The notes beneath the pieces were generated by a model. That model was not told the DNA's origin. It did no database searches and saw nothing but the letters and a program-made list of their open reading frames with translations. 64,000 nt of DNA, from assembly GCA_019916065.1 (NCBI GenBank), contig CM034242.1:6878453-6942452 (forward strand), in the 5' to 3' direction. A program made the position numbers and the translations under genes. The stretch comes from Vitellaria paradoxa (lineage: Eukaryota; Streptophyta; Magnoliopsida; Ericales; Sapotaceae). Shown piece after piece: positions 45,441 through 59,900 of this stretch (position 1 is the first letter of the stretch; each line of letters begins with the position of its first letter).

Positions 45441-48400
45441 AGTAAATATGTTTTCGGAGTACTTTTTGCTTGATGTATCAAATTTTATACTCGTGTTTGT
45501 AAATTTTGTCAAGTGATGTAACGTCATGACTGATAGATTTTGCTGCACTTGAGTAAGGTGACTATCTTCTTGCATTTATCTTTTTCTCCATTATGTTTTG
45601 AATTTGTGTTGAATTGCAACTAATATTATTACATGGCGAACTTTTAAGCTTCTATGGGATGAAAATCTCATGAGATTGTTTGTTCAAAAATCTCATGACA
45701 TCGATAAATTATTAGATATGTTAGTTGTTGGGGTTCCTGTTATGATGCCTAAAACGCTTACTTCCCTATTTGTGGCTCGCATATTGAATCTCTTTGTCAT
45801 AAGCATAATTGGGCAAGCACTCATTAAATGGACAGACATTTAAAAAAAAAAAAAGGAGAAAGAAAATAAACCCAAACACCTATTTGAAATCACATTGCGG
45901 GTGAACAGAGACATTTTTCTATTCAAGTTTGAGTTCTTCATTTAGCTGACAATTTTGATTCTGTGGTATTTTGTAATGTTTGCTTGATGAGCATCTACTA
46001 AATGGTCTGTTTCGTGCAGATGGTTTATGTTTTGTCAGTCTACAACAAGAAAGAGAAGTACAACCGAATTACGGTGCGTATTCGCTTTCTGTATTTGTTG
46101 ATGAAGATATTATTAGTATTGGCAATTTGGCACTGCAGGATATACGAAAGTTAGGAGGGTGAATAGCAAATATGCAAGTTTTTTTTTTGTTTTTTTTCGT
46201 CTGTGGTCTAGATGGGAAATTATGAGTCTGTTTATCTAAGTTAATAATGTCACACCAGATGAAAATTTATTTGCTGTCATGAAGGAACTTTTCACTAATG
46301 AGGGTTTCACAGTATTAGTATACTTTAGTTCACTGACTTCAATGTTAGACCTTAAACTTGCAGAACTGAAGGCATGCATTTAGAGAGAGAAGATATTGAA
46401 CAGTATTGAATTTTTTTCCCTCCTTTTTTGTCTTTTATAGGATAAATTTAAAACATGCTAGCAGTGTTGAAGTGATGTGCAAATGATGTACACTTTTTTT
46501 GGGTAAATTATGCCTACCTCCCCTTAATAGTTGGGTAAATCCACTTAGCACCCGTAACTTTTAAAAGTTACACTTATTTATTTTATTTTGAAATGTTAAC
46601 ATTTACCCCTTTCGATAAAATCAGGCATTGAAACTTAATATAAAATGTTAAACTAATTAAAATTTTAGGTATTTTTCTTATTTTAACTCTCCCTCTCTGA
46701 CATCTCGTTAGTTTTCTTTACAAAAATTCTCAAAATTTTTTTGTTTTTACTTAACTTTTTGCTTATTTTTGGGGATTTTTGTAAAGAAAATTGACGAAAA
46801 TAAGAGAGAACAAGGGATAAAAATAAGAAAAACACCCAAAGGTTTAGTTATTTTAACATTTTCTGTTAAGTTTTAACTGATTTTATCCAAAAGGAGTCAA
46901 TGTTAACAACATTTAAAAATAAGGGAGGTAAGTATATTTTTTAAATGTTGTGGGTGCTAAGTGTAATTATCCAAATGTTAAGGGAGCTAGATGTAATTTA
47001 TTCTTTTTTTTGCATGGTCTAAACTTTGGTACAATAGGGGTAGATCTTTATCTATTGCATTTTTTTAAGGTACTTGCATGTGTGTGTGTGTATATATATA
47101 TTAATAATTAATAATTGAACATCCAATAAAATATGGTTTATGTATGTTTTAAATCAATTAGTCATGTAAAAAACTCTAAAAATGTATTTCTAGTAGCATT
47201 ATGGTTCACTTTTTTACCATTATCCTGCCAAAATGTCGTTCTCTCTAGGTTTTTAGTTCATTATATTTGTTCTTTTGTTCTCTTTTTAAGAGGGAATAGA
47301 TACGTAACATTTCTTTTGATAATTAATTTAAAAATTTATTGACAAAAGGACATCAATCCCTTGATGCCATATATATACAAACCGTTGCTTATAAATCCAT
47401 GCTATCCACAAATGACAAACAAACTATTCAAATGTGCATCTATATGCACCGAAATCCACCTATATAACGTAGACATCAAAATTTCTTCCAGTCCATGTAA
47501 AGGTGATTCAATTATTGTAAATTTCCTCCAAATCAACCAAGTAATGCAATTGGGCACAACTCTCCATGCCTTTTTTTGTTCTTTTAAACGTATAGCTGGC
47601 CCATCGTGTCTCAAACATTTGTCTCAGACCTTTTGGGAAAACCCAAGCCATTTCAAAACTTGAAAGAATTAATTCCTCTGGTCAAGAACAATGAACAAAA
47701 ATGTGATCTATGGACTGCCAATCCCTCCGACTCAAGCCAAACTAATTAACAATGATCATCCTTCTTAAAATAAAATAATCAATAGTAAAGATCTTAACAT
47801 TAATTGCACACCATACAGGAAAAAAAAAAAAAAAAAAAAAAAAGCAACTTTTGGTGGAGCACCAGATCTCCAAATATTTTTCCAAGGGAATTCCTTACTC
47901 CCAATTAGTCTATTATAATTCAAAACATTTTGGGATCACTTAGGATTGCTAGATTCATGTGTTTTGCATTCCAAAGAGTAAAGAGCTAGGGTATAGTCTC
48001 TTCTAGTAGCACTGGTTTCCATCCTCTAATTCACCTACTTTTGGGTGAATGCAAAAATGTGGGCCTGCGTTTGTACTTTATTTGCTCTCCTTTCTCTGCC
48101 TTTTTCTAATCTTCCCGACCAAACAAGGGGAGCAGCATCTTACCTCGCCTCTTGCCTCTCCTGCTTTTCTCCCTCCCCCTCTTCCGCTGAACCAGACAAG
48201 CTGTTATTGGTGTTTTTTTTTGGCTCATAGAACTTTTTCATATGTTATGTTGTATTGCTTATTGTGAGTTTATTCTTCATAAACAATACCTTGCATGCTT
48301 GGTGGAAGTATTTTGCATTCTGCTTTACTTTTGCTGCTGCTGGAATGAGATTAATTTTGTTGACAGGATTGCTTTCCTTTGCTTTCACAATCATCTTGCT

Positions 48401-50938
48401 TCCTTTTCAGTTTTCCATGAGCGGACTACTGTAAATTTATGGTACCGGGGGATATCTTATTCTTAAGTGGTTTGTGTTTTTATTTCAGATGGCAGCATTT
48501 AACATCCAGGAGGCACTTGTTTGGAAAGAGAAAATTGAATCTGTCATTGATCAGGTTTATTTTCTTAGACTGCATCCCTCCCCCCTCCCTAAGAGGAAAA
48601 ATGGGAAGTGACAAATTGTGTTTTGTGCATAAGTTTATCTTTGAAATTGTTGTTTCATTTATATTGTATAATCTTAAGCCAAAAAAAAAAAAAAAAAAAA
48701 AGATGAGCCCTAGAATGGTTGCTTAATCTTTTTATATCTCTTGCAATTTCTGGTTATTTATTTATTTAGATGATTCCTATTGGTCATTTTCTGCAAATGG
48801 TATAGTTCCATAATCCCTTTTTCTTTCCATGGATACTTGCATCTGGAACATAACATACTGATATGTGCAGCATCAGGGGTCATTAGTTGCTAATGGTAGC
48901 AAATATGTTTCATTTGAATACAAATCTGGAGTCGACAGTGGAACGAAATCCTCCTCATCAGATCATGAAAGTCAGTAAGTGTCTAATTTACTTATTTCTG
49001 TGTGCCTAGTCATTAGTGGTTACTTTGCTGATGCTAGTGTAAATAGTCATGAAAAACATGCATTTTGTTGGAGCCCTTTATTTACCTTTCCCTTTTTGGT
49101 TGCTGGTCATTTCTAATGAAAAAAATTGACTATGACAAAAGATTGTTAATAATTGCGTGAAGTTCATTTGAAGATACTAATCCGATTCTACTTGCTATTT
49201 GATAATGACTTTTGTTTTTTTTTGGGTAGGCGAGCGGGGAGGGGGGAGCCCCGGGTTGAACCTGGTGGTGAGCGGGCAATGGAGGGGCTTTGCCACCAAG
49301 CCAAGAGCCACGCTCTTGATAATGACTTGTGTTAACCACTAGTCTGCTTACCTCTGAATTTACTGTAGATTGGGGGTGTAGAGGTGGTAGTGACAAAAGA
49401 TTGTTAATAATAGCGTGATTTGAGTTCATTTGTTGATATAATTCCGATTCTGCTTCCTATTTGATAATGACTTGGGTTAACCACTGGTCTACTTACCTCT
49501 GAATTTACTGGAGACTGGGGGTGTAGAGGTGGTGGGGATGCTAGAAAAGGTAGATGCAGGGAGGAACATTTGTTGCAGTGGGGGATCTCAGATCTTTTTA
49601 AGTGGGAGTGAGTGCCAAGATAAAAGACAATGGAATTAGGAGTCATCCTCTTCTTGTGATGTTGCTAAAGCTTATGGAAAAATGGCACGTTGTCATCCTA
49701 ACACTGTGCTGCCGAACATTTTCTAAGCTGTAGTGTCTGTTCTGTGCATTTGAATTCAGAATGCCATGGGTAAGCCCTGGTGTTGGATTGTTCTTTTGGG
49801 AACCTGTGGCCAGGAATATGGCGTATAGCTGATGGCTTATCAGTGTGTCAATTCTGAGCTGGTGCAAGGTTCTCATGCTGTTGCAAGAGGTGCTTGTGCG
49901 AAGGCAGGAAAAATTCCTACTCGAGCGATTAGAATTATTTGACACGAGACAGGCATTTCTGCTTCCATAGGAGGAAAAACTCAGATAAGGTTATGATTGT
50001 GTGAGAGGAGAACATTAGGGGGGTTGAATGCCTGTTTTCTAAAGTTGGTTGAAATCAACTTGCAGCATCTTGTTCTATCATTGAGCTGGGTAACTCTTCA
50101 GGCATCAGGCTATTTTCTCATGTTCTTGAAGTTGACTCTGTGTTGCATAACAAGCTTGATGAAATTTTGTTTTCAATATTAGTGAAGGTAAAGCAAGGTA
50201 GCGGCTTATGTTGATGATATTATGTATTCACAGGCTTTGTCGACGGCGCTGGTACTGATCTTCGAACATGGAAGCAAATTTACAGAAAATAAAGGGATCT
50301 GTCTATCATTTATGATGACATTTTATCAAGGCTGGTGTCAACTTTTCTCTATTTAGGCTGTAAGAGATCTGCTTAGTAGGGGAAGCTGTGAATGAAAGCC
50401 TAGCAATAGAGTATAGTGATTAATTACCTCTCTAAAAATTATGTGCCCTCAGATGCACTGAGTGGAGAAGGTAACATGTGGTATTTGGTGTTCCCCGAGT
50501 TACATATAGCTCCCCACTTGCAAAAGTTGGTTTGAATCTTCTCTTAAATTGGATAGTTTCAGCGTGTAGAGTCAAAAGACTGAGAACTGCTTCTAAGTGT
50601 TTTTAGAGTCTTGGTGGCTAATAATGAATCAGGCATGGACTTTGGACTCTTTCCTTAGGGGGTGGCAGAAAATCTGGTCGGACGTAATTTTTTCCACCCG
50701 CTTAGGCATTATTATTGTTAGTGTTAGAATCCTTGGAATATTCTAGGATAGCTAGGATTTGATTCATGAGTTGTGATTATATTTCCTAAATTGATGTGTA
50801 TCCTAATAGGAGGATTATTTCCTGATTTGATTGTAACTCATCAATATAAATACAATATGAAGGAGATGAGGAAAATAACTCATTCTCCTAATTTACTCTG
50901 ATATTATTCAACTTGGTATCAGAGCAGTTTCATTGTTC

Positions 50939-50992
<54 letters not shown>

Positions 50993-53900
50993 CTTCTGAC
51001 TGTCAACGACAGCTAGGTTTTGTTGTTGGCGCGCACTAATCTCAATTGGTCCTTGTCACCGATTCTAGTTAGAGAGAAGTTCTTTGCCGACAACTCCGAT
51101 CAGTTCTTGTTGATTCCAGTGTTCCCCGTCATTCTGATTGGTGATTTTAGTCGTTGATTGTTGATCTCAAGCGACGACTTCTTGACGCAAAGAAGCGCAT
51201 GTGATTCATGGAGTTCTCTCCTCTGTCGATGCTCGTGATTCTCGTCACCTTCGGATGATTTTGTCGTTCGCTGCTCTCGTTCGTCGTCCAGATGATCTGA
51301 CTTCGTTCGCATTCTTGCTTCATTGTTTGTTGCTTCTCTTGCTCGTCGGTCGTCGGCCTTTGTTCCTTCTCAGTCGCTGTCGTTGGGTCTTGTCTGGTCA
51401 GTGTTGGTCCTTGCTTGGACGAGGTTGTTTGGTTGCTTCGTTGCCCTTCTGGTGCAGGTCATTACTAATTTGTTGGATATAATCTGTTTGATTCTTGGTC
51501 TTCACTGTTAAAATTAACTTTATAACAGCCTTGAGGGTTGTTTGGTTTACATTTATTAGAGATGGCTTCTAATGAAATTAAGAATGCTGGTTTTGGATCT
51601 CCTTCTATCGAGCCTGTCATCCTAGTTGATAGTCTTCCAAAATCCATCTCATGTGAAAGTTGAATGGTACGAAATATTTGACATGGTCACATGCTATTCG
51701 GGTCTTCTTGATTGGTCGCCAATTGAAAAATCATATTACAGATCTTCCTCCTGATTCCAAGTCTCCTTCATTTGCACAATGGAGGGCTTCAGATGCTGTT
51801 GTTATGAGTTGGATCTGGCATAATCTGAAACCTTCAGTTTTTCACACAGTTGCTTTGTGTAACTCTTCTAAAGCCATATGGGATTCATTGGCAGATTCGT
51901 TTTCCCAAAAGAGTCTTGTTTTAGAGGTCTTTGAGGCATATGGAAAACTTTTCACTTTTCGCCAAGGTACTCAACCATTGTCTGAATATTACAGTAATCT
52001 CAAAGCTTTAGGAGATCGTCTTCTACAATTTCATCCATTTTCAGAAACCAAGGCTGAGATGATTCGACAATGGGATGAGCTTATGACAGTTCTGCTTCTT
52101 GTTGGCTTCAATGATAATCTTCGCAGTTACAGGGATCATCTTTTGGCAAGAGAGACTATCCCTTCTATGGCCAATGCTTATTCCCACCTTTAGCAATCAG
52201 TCTCAATTAGTCTCCTCTGGTGGGTTTGATTCTGCTGCTCTTGTTGGTGCTTCTGGTGACAAAGGTTCTCATAGTGGATCTCATAGCTCTCGTGGTGGTT
52301 CTTGTGGAAGTGGCCGTGGTTCTGGACGGGGCAACAAAAAATATGATCATTGCGGAGGCACTAATCACAATGAACCATACTGTTGGAAGAAGTATGGTTG
52401 TCCTGAGCAAGCTAATCATATCACTATTGCGCCCACTGGTACTGATTCTTCTGCTTAGAGTACTTCTGGTTTGAGTGATTTAGCTCCATCTAGTACTGCT
52501 TCTCCAAGTCCCTTCACTCCTGCTGAGTTGGAGGCTATTGTACAAGCTCCTCGCACCTCTCGCTCTTCTATTGCTACTTTAGCACAGTCAGGTAGTATTG
52601 CTTGCTTTATTTCTCGATCTTCCTCTCAATGGGTTATTGACTCTGATGTCAGTGCACATATCTCTGGTAACTCTTCGCTATTTTCTAACTTAGTTCCTAC
52701 TACTCACAATATTACCTTAGCCGATTGATCCTCTCGGCCTGTGACTGGTAAAAGATATATTTACCCTTCTTCCTCTTTATTCCTATCATTTAGTCTTTTT
52801 GTACCTAATTTTTCATTCAATTTGTTATCTGTTAGTCAATTAATTAAATATTTGAACTGTTTTATAACCTTTTCTCTTTTTTCTTGTGTTTTTCAAGATC
52901 TCAAGACATAGAAGACAATTGGTTCGGGACGTGAACGAGCTGGTCTTTACTATCTTGATCTTGCCAATTTTCAGTCTTCTCATTCAGTCTTTGGTGCATT
53001 CGCGTCTCCCTTCTAGTGGCGTTCTCGTTTGGGTCATCCGTCATTAACTCGTCTTAAGCTTGTTGTTCCTAGTTTAGGGTCTATTTCGAGTCTTGAGTGT
53101 GCGGCTTTTCAACTTGGCAAGCATCACCGTAGTTCGTTTCGAGTTATAAAAATAGTCTTGCGTCTCAACCATTTGATGTAGTCCATACGGACATTTGGGG
53201 TCCTTCAAGAGTTGCTTCTATTAATGAATTTTGGTATTTTGTTATTTTCGTTGATGACTCTTCTCGTATGACATGGTTGTTTTTAATGAAAAATTGTTCT
53301 GAACTGCCTACTATTATTTTAAAATTCTATAATGAGATTTTAACTCAATTTGACCAAAAAAATCAAAATCCTCCGTTCTGATAATGCTCTTGAATATACC
53401 TAGTCTATTATAACTCAATTTTGTATTGAACGGGGCATTCTTCATCAAACTTCATGTGTCCATGCCTCCCAACAGAATGGTGCTGCTGAACGCAAATATC
53501 GACATCTACTGGATATTGCTCGTACTCTTCGTTTTCAATGAATATTCCAAAACAATATTGGGGGGATGTTGTCTTGACTGCATGCTATCTTATTAATCGG
53601 GTTCCTTCACCTTGTCTTGGTAATCATTCTCCTTTTTCTCTTTTGTATCCTTCAGTTACTACTTTTTCTCTTCCATTATGTACCTTTGGTTACGTTGTTT
53701 TTGTTCATAATTTGGATACTAGTTTAGACAAACTTTTTCTTCATGCTTGTTGTTGTGTCTTTCTTGGTTATTCTCATACTCAGAAAGGTTATCGGTGTTA
53801 TCATCCTTCTTCTCGTAAATATTTTTTTAGTGCTGATATTACTTTCTTTGAGTCTACCTCCTACTTTTCTCATGAGGGGGAGTCTTCTCTTCTCTCTCGA

Positions 53901-56900
53901 GAGGCGGAGTCATCTTACACTACACAGGTTCTTTCTATTAATCTGCCACCCATTTGTTCAAATGTATCACTATCTGCTGATTCTAGTATGCTTCCACCCT
54001 TTTAGGTATATCAGCGCCATAATTGTCCCGGATCAATTACTTCTATCCCTGTGGATCCCGAGTCTACTCCAATTCCTGTGGATCCTTAGCCCCTTGAGAC
54101 ACCTGTTGAGATCGAGTCTTTTGAAATTGATGATCTTCCCATTGCCCTCGGGAAAGGTAAACGTGTGTACTCAATATCCTATTGCTAAATTTGTCTCATA
54201 TCATTGTGTATCACCTCGTTTCCAGTCCTTTGTTTGTGTCTTGTCTTCTATTTCTCCTCCCACATCTTATAAGCAGGCATTATTATCACTTGACTGGAAG
54301 AGAGCGATGGATGAGGAGATGCAGGCATTATAACATAATCATATATGGGAACTTATCACTCTTCCTCCTGGGAAGAAGATAGTAAGATGCCGGTCGGTGT
54401 ACACAGTGAAATATTTACCAGATGGATCTATTGAAAGACTTAAGGCTTGATTGGTTGCTAAATGATGCACTCAAATCTATGGTGTTGATTATCTAGAGAC
54501 CTTTTCACTAGTGGCTCGTCTTAATTCAGTACGTATTTTGCTGGCGGTTGAAGTGAGTAAGTCGTGGCTTTTATTCCAGTTGGATGTTAAAAATGCTTTT
54601 TTGCACGGTGAACTTCAAGAGGAAGTCTATATGGATCAGCCCCCTAGGTATGTCACAACGGGGAGTGAACATTTGGTTTGTCGCTTACATAAGGTCTTAT
54701 ATGGACTAAAGCAATCTCCACGGGCATGGTTTGATTGATTTAGCTTTGCCCTTCTTAGCTATGGTTTCAGGCGATCCACATCTGATCACTCAGTACTTGT
54801 GTGTCAGAAATTTTTTGGTATTATTATTTTGGTTGTATATCTGGATGATATCATTATCTTAAATGATGACATTGAGGGTATTTTTGCACTGAAATGTTAT
54901 TTGGGGAAGCAGTTTAAGACAAAAGATCTTGGCGCATTGTGATATTTCATAGGAATTGAGATTGCTCGTTCCTCAAAAGGTATCTCATTATCTCAAAGGA
55001 AATATGTATTGGATTTACTTTCTGAGACTAGTCTTTTGGGATCTCGCCTTGCTGATACTCCCATGGTTACCTCTGTTCATTTAGATTCTGAGAGTGGTGA
55101 ACCATTTTTTGATATTGGTAGATATCGTTGACTTGTAGGTAAGCTGATTTATCTTACTATGACACGGCCTGATATTACATATGCTGTTGGAGTAGTTAGT
55201 CAGTTTATACATGCTTCTCGTTAGCCCTCACTTTGATGCAATGTCGAATTTTGAGATATTTAAAAAATTCACCTGGTCAAGGTTTATTCTAACGGCTTTC
55301 TACAACAATAGACGAGATTGGATATAATGATGCAGACTGGGCTGGTAATCGTTTAGATCGGAGGTCTACTTTTGGATATTTTATCTTTGTTGGTGGCAAT
55401 CTTATTACTTGGCAAAGTAAGAAACAGCATGTTGTAGCTCGGTCTAGTGCAGAGACTGAGTATTGTGCCATAACTCATATAGCATTTGAGATACTTTGGG
55501 TTCGTTCTCTTCTTCAGGATTTTGGTCTTTCAGTCTCGGCTCTGATGTCTATGTTCTGTGAAAATCAAGCTGTAATATTCATTGTTAATAATCCAGTATT
55601 TCACGAACGAACCAAGCAAATTGAAGTTGATTGTCACTTCATTCGTGATCTCTTACTTAAGCGTGATATTGCTACTCTAGTTGTACATTTGGATTCTCAA
55701 TTGGGGGATATTATCACAAAACCATTAGCTCCACCTTTGTTTCAAAAGTTGTCCGTCAACTGGGTATGTTTGACCTCTATGCTCGAGTTTGAGAGGGAGT
55801 GTTTGAATCCTTGGATATTCTAAGATAGCTAGGATTTGATTCATGAGCTGTAATTATATTTCCTAAATTGATGTGTATCCTAATTTGATTGTAACTCATC
55901 AATATAAATACAATATGAGGGAGATGAGGAAAATAACTCTATTCTTCTAATTTACTCTGATATATTCAACTGTTAGTTTTGGTGACAATAGTAAGAAATA
56001 TTGTAGCTCGGAGATTCTTACAAAAAATGATCAAATGTTCTTATATGTTGCACGGATGCAGTTTTGTCACATCTGTATTATTCCTAATGTTTCAGTTTCT
56101 TCTGGATGTAACTATTGTTTTCTCACCATAGTTACCAAAAATCACTATTACCCTTGCTATGTTTTGGTACTCATGTTCTGGAGCGTGGTACACTACTATT
56201 CTAATACATTACGTTTAACCTCAGAAAAGATTGTAGCATATTATATTTTCATTAGAAAAGCTATCGGAATAGTGAATTAATAATAAATCGTGGACAATAA
56301 CCAATAAGTTTAAGCTTTTACCAAAATAACAAGTAAATATTTGTATCAAATAGAAAGTGCATTTAGTTTCATGAAATATCTAAACTTTTTATTTTCTTAA
56401 TTATTTTTTTAAAAGTCACTTTTATATATCAAAACATGTTAATAATATGGTGAATTCTATATCTCTACCCCCTGTTGTAACATATTTTAGAGTACAAACA
56501 TATTGCATTCCTATTTTCGTTCCATGGACCGAAACAATTCTTGTTTCAGGTAACATCATTTTGACAATGTATGCTGAATTTGTTTTTCAGCCCTCCCGAG
56601 TCCCTACATTCCTGACATTATTGTGCTTATGTTAGTTCTCCATTGCATGTTTAATGCTATTTCTGTGCATTTCAGATTGAATTGCTGAAAATTAAGTCTT
56701 GTTTCAAATGCTAATTCCATATTTTCTACTATAAAGTACCTGATATAAAATTTGACTTCTTACTTAAAATGTGCTTCAGTTTTGATTATCTGTGCCTTCT
56801 GGTATTTGTAGGTTTAGTGCCCCCGAGGATGAAGATTCTAATGCAAATGTGTTGCGGAGAACAACAATTGGGAATGGTTGCTTTTTGTTTTTTTTTTTAA

Positions 56901-59900
56901 CTAATTCATTTGGTGTAATCCTTGGTTGCATTTATAATAAAATGTTTTTTGTTTTTTTACTTATTAGCCTCTAATTAATTTTGTGTAATACTTTGCTGCA
57001 TTTTACAATCTATATTCTTTTCTTAGGTCTTCCTGAATCTGTATTTGACTGGACAGCAGAACTAAACTCAGACTTGTCAAACCAGAATACTAGCAATCAA
57101 GTATTCTCTAGAAAACATTGGCGGCTTCTTCAATGCCAAAATGGTTAGTTGATCTTCAATTGGTCTTTTATTTCACAGGTCAACATGGGGTTGAATGTTA
57201 CAATAAATTATTTCAAGGGCAATGTGGGACAATTTAGTTCTCGACAGTGATGGCATCTGAAAGTCCCAAAACAGCTACTAGTATCCAAAAATCAAACTCA
57301 ACAAGTCCAAATCATGTAACCTCCATTTTCAAAAACATTAAGCACAATACCAGAAATGAAAGATCTATCAACATATCAACACAACCACACAAGAGACACA
57401 AGGATTAGTTGACAAGGGTAAAAACTCATTTGAACTCAAAGGAGAAGACAACCCCAATCCTTTATGCGGATAGACGAAAATCTTCACTATATCAGAAATG
57501 ATGTTACAGGGTTTTAAAGAAAAGAATACAAGTCCCCAGTCAAATACCCATTGATCTACTTGTAGAAGAACTGTCCAACCTTGCTTGCTTGACACCTGCA
57601 ACAAACCTCTACAGTGAAAATGAAAAACCTTCTACCCACGTAGAAGAAGCTCCCTGATCTGTCCAAAGCCAACAGATTTGAGCACAACGCCGATAGATCT
57701 TTGCCAAATCTGGAAGGATGATGTCCAAAGTGAAAGATTCAAGCTCAAATCGTCATCTCCTTTGTTTTAGCTCCAAGAGGTAATGGGCTGGAGGAGCTAG
57801 GTCAAGAGCCTTAGGTTTTGGGAAAAAAATTTTACTTTGTTATAACTAAAGAAAACGGTAAAAAAGTCATTTGGACAGTTTAGAAAAATTCTGGATGTTG
57901 TCATAGGCAGTTCGCGGGCATGAGTTGTTTTTGAGTTGCTTGCGAGACACACTGGTCAAAAATCCGAGGTGTCGTGGGCAGCTTGTGGGTGCGAACTGCT
58001 TGTGAGACTCATAGTTTTTCTTGGACAACTTTTTGAAAGTCCAAAAGCAAGCTCTTGGGCTGCTTGCGGTATGAACTGCTGCTGAATCACAAAATCTCCT
58101 TTGTTCTTCATTAGAACTCTTCCCATCCTTCAGCCATGATACACAAACACTATTTGGCATGTGTTTATGTATCATTTCATAGAACTTGTGATATTTAAAC
58201 AAAACTAAAGTATAAACAATTACAACCAAAGTGTTTGCTCGAAAATTGCCAATCAAAATAATACCTATACAAGCACCAACAACATCAATCACCTTTACCC
58301 ACCCAAAAAAAAAAAAAAAACCAAAACATTTATTGACACTTTTTCTGGTTTATTGCAGGACTTCGCATTTTTGAAGAGCTTCTTGAAGTTGACTTCCTTG
58401 TATGGAATTGTTTCTTTGTTTTGTTTCTTGTGCATAGCACGGTCTAGCTATGCAGTCAGTTATTTCAGGGAATACTTGTCATGTAAAGTTCTTTTTGTGC
58501 AGCCAAAAAGCTGTAGTAGAGCAATGAAAGCTGTTGGGGTTGTGGAGGCTAGTTGTGAAGAAATATTTGAGCTTGTGATGAGCATGGATGCAACACGGTT
58601 TGAGTAAGTGCTCTTTTGTTGGTTTATGCTTTCAATGAAATAGTTTCTGCAAATGATGCTTTTTGTTGCATGAAATTATCATTATACCAGCATTTGATGT
58701 GCGCCGTATGTGTTTGCTTCATTTTCTGAAGGCTGATTAGTGGGGACATCCCCTTAGGTTATTGGTTGAATAAAATCCATTCCCCCTTGAATATTTTGAA
58801 ATGACTTATTCTGTTTTTCAGTAATTTAAATGAGCACTATGTTGGAAGATTTTGAAGCCCCTTGCATTTCATCTTTTGGATTTTTTGTATTCCACGGTCT
58901 TTGAATTTAAATGTATCTCTCTCTCGTTTTTGTTTTGCTACTGAATTGTAATTGCCAAAGTTCCTTACAGTTGGTTGATGATTTTATATTTAGACATGTA
59001 TTGCAGTCCTTCTGGATATGTTAGTTGATTCAACTTTGCTTTTTTGTCTCCAGAGCTCTAGTTCAAATGGAGCCTGAGAGTGTCCCCAGTTAGCGTTATT
59101 AAATTTTGATTGGATTCATTCTTTCAATGTTTCTGTATGGATTTAACCAGTATTTCTATTCTTCATGCTGTACTATTCTTTTGTGCGTTGTCTAGGTGGG
59201 ATTCCAGTTTCCAATATGGTAGCTTAGTTGAGGAGGTAGATGGACATACTGCGATACTCTATCACAGACTACAGCTGGACTGGTTCCCAATGTAATAGTC
59301 TTTCCTATATATTGAACTTACTTGTCTGTATTCTTAATAATATCTAGTTATTGTGTTTATGGCATCAGTGCATTTGGGTTTCTGTCGTGACTTCACTGAC
59401 TTGGGTCTGAAAATTGTTAAATCGAGGTGCTGATATGGAAATTTAACTTATTATTTGTCTTCCTGTGATTTTGGACTTCTCTGCGATAATTTAATTATTT
59501 TTATTTGCTTATGGCACTTTTGCTAAGCACGTTTGATTGTTAACAATTGCATGATCACAGTATGCATGTGTGCCTTGCACTATGATTCTGCAATCTATAA
59601 ATTGGATGTTTACCACAAAGATAGATGAATGTGGTGAGGGCAACTGGACTAGATCTCTGTGTTTTTGTAATAAAATGCAACTTCAGCATGTAATAGAATC
59701 ATAGTCAGAATTATCCTATTCTTATATGTGCTGGAACTGTATTTGATTTCTAGTGTTTTGTTGTACAAATATTTTATGGTATGGTCTACCCTATTCACAG
59801 TCATGGAGGTAGGCAGCTTTAGTTTTGATGCACGTATTTTACTATTGGTGTCACTTGGGTGTTTGAAATCAAAAACTATTTTTTTGGTAAACTTTCCATG

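Larger units (their letters stand above)
50722..55971 (+). mobile_element. Degenerate Ty1/Copia LTR retrotransposon in EDR2 intron 5
   Basis: About 5.2 kb in the same orientation as EDR2. It has short LTRs (50722-50913 and 55800-55971). A tRNA-iMet-type primer-binding site TGGTATCAGAGC directly follows the 5' LTR, and a purine-rich tract GAGAGGGAG directly precedes the 3' LTR. GTTAG (or TGTTAG) flanks both ends as target-site duplication (50717-50721; 55972-55976). Gag, protease, integrase, reverse transcriptase and RNase H remnants occur in Copia order. Many stops and frameshifts make it non-autonomous. Read-through is presumably removed with the intron. Confidence 0.9.

Noticed and set aside
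50941..50990. CA repeat considered as a CRISPR-like or regulatory array
   Set aside because: It is a simple dinucleotide repeat with no spacers.
52207..52474. Additional frames overlapping the retroelement Gag
   Set aside because: They are low-complexity Ser/Gly and Thr/Arg shadows of the Gag C-terminal region.
58353..58607. Single open frame across EDR2 exons 8 and 9
   Set aside because: It reads through the intron between 58399 and 58503; the conserved protein needs that intron removed.
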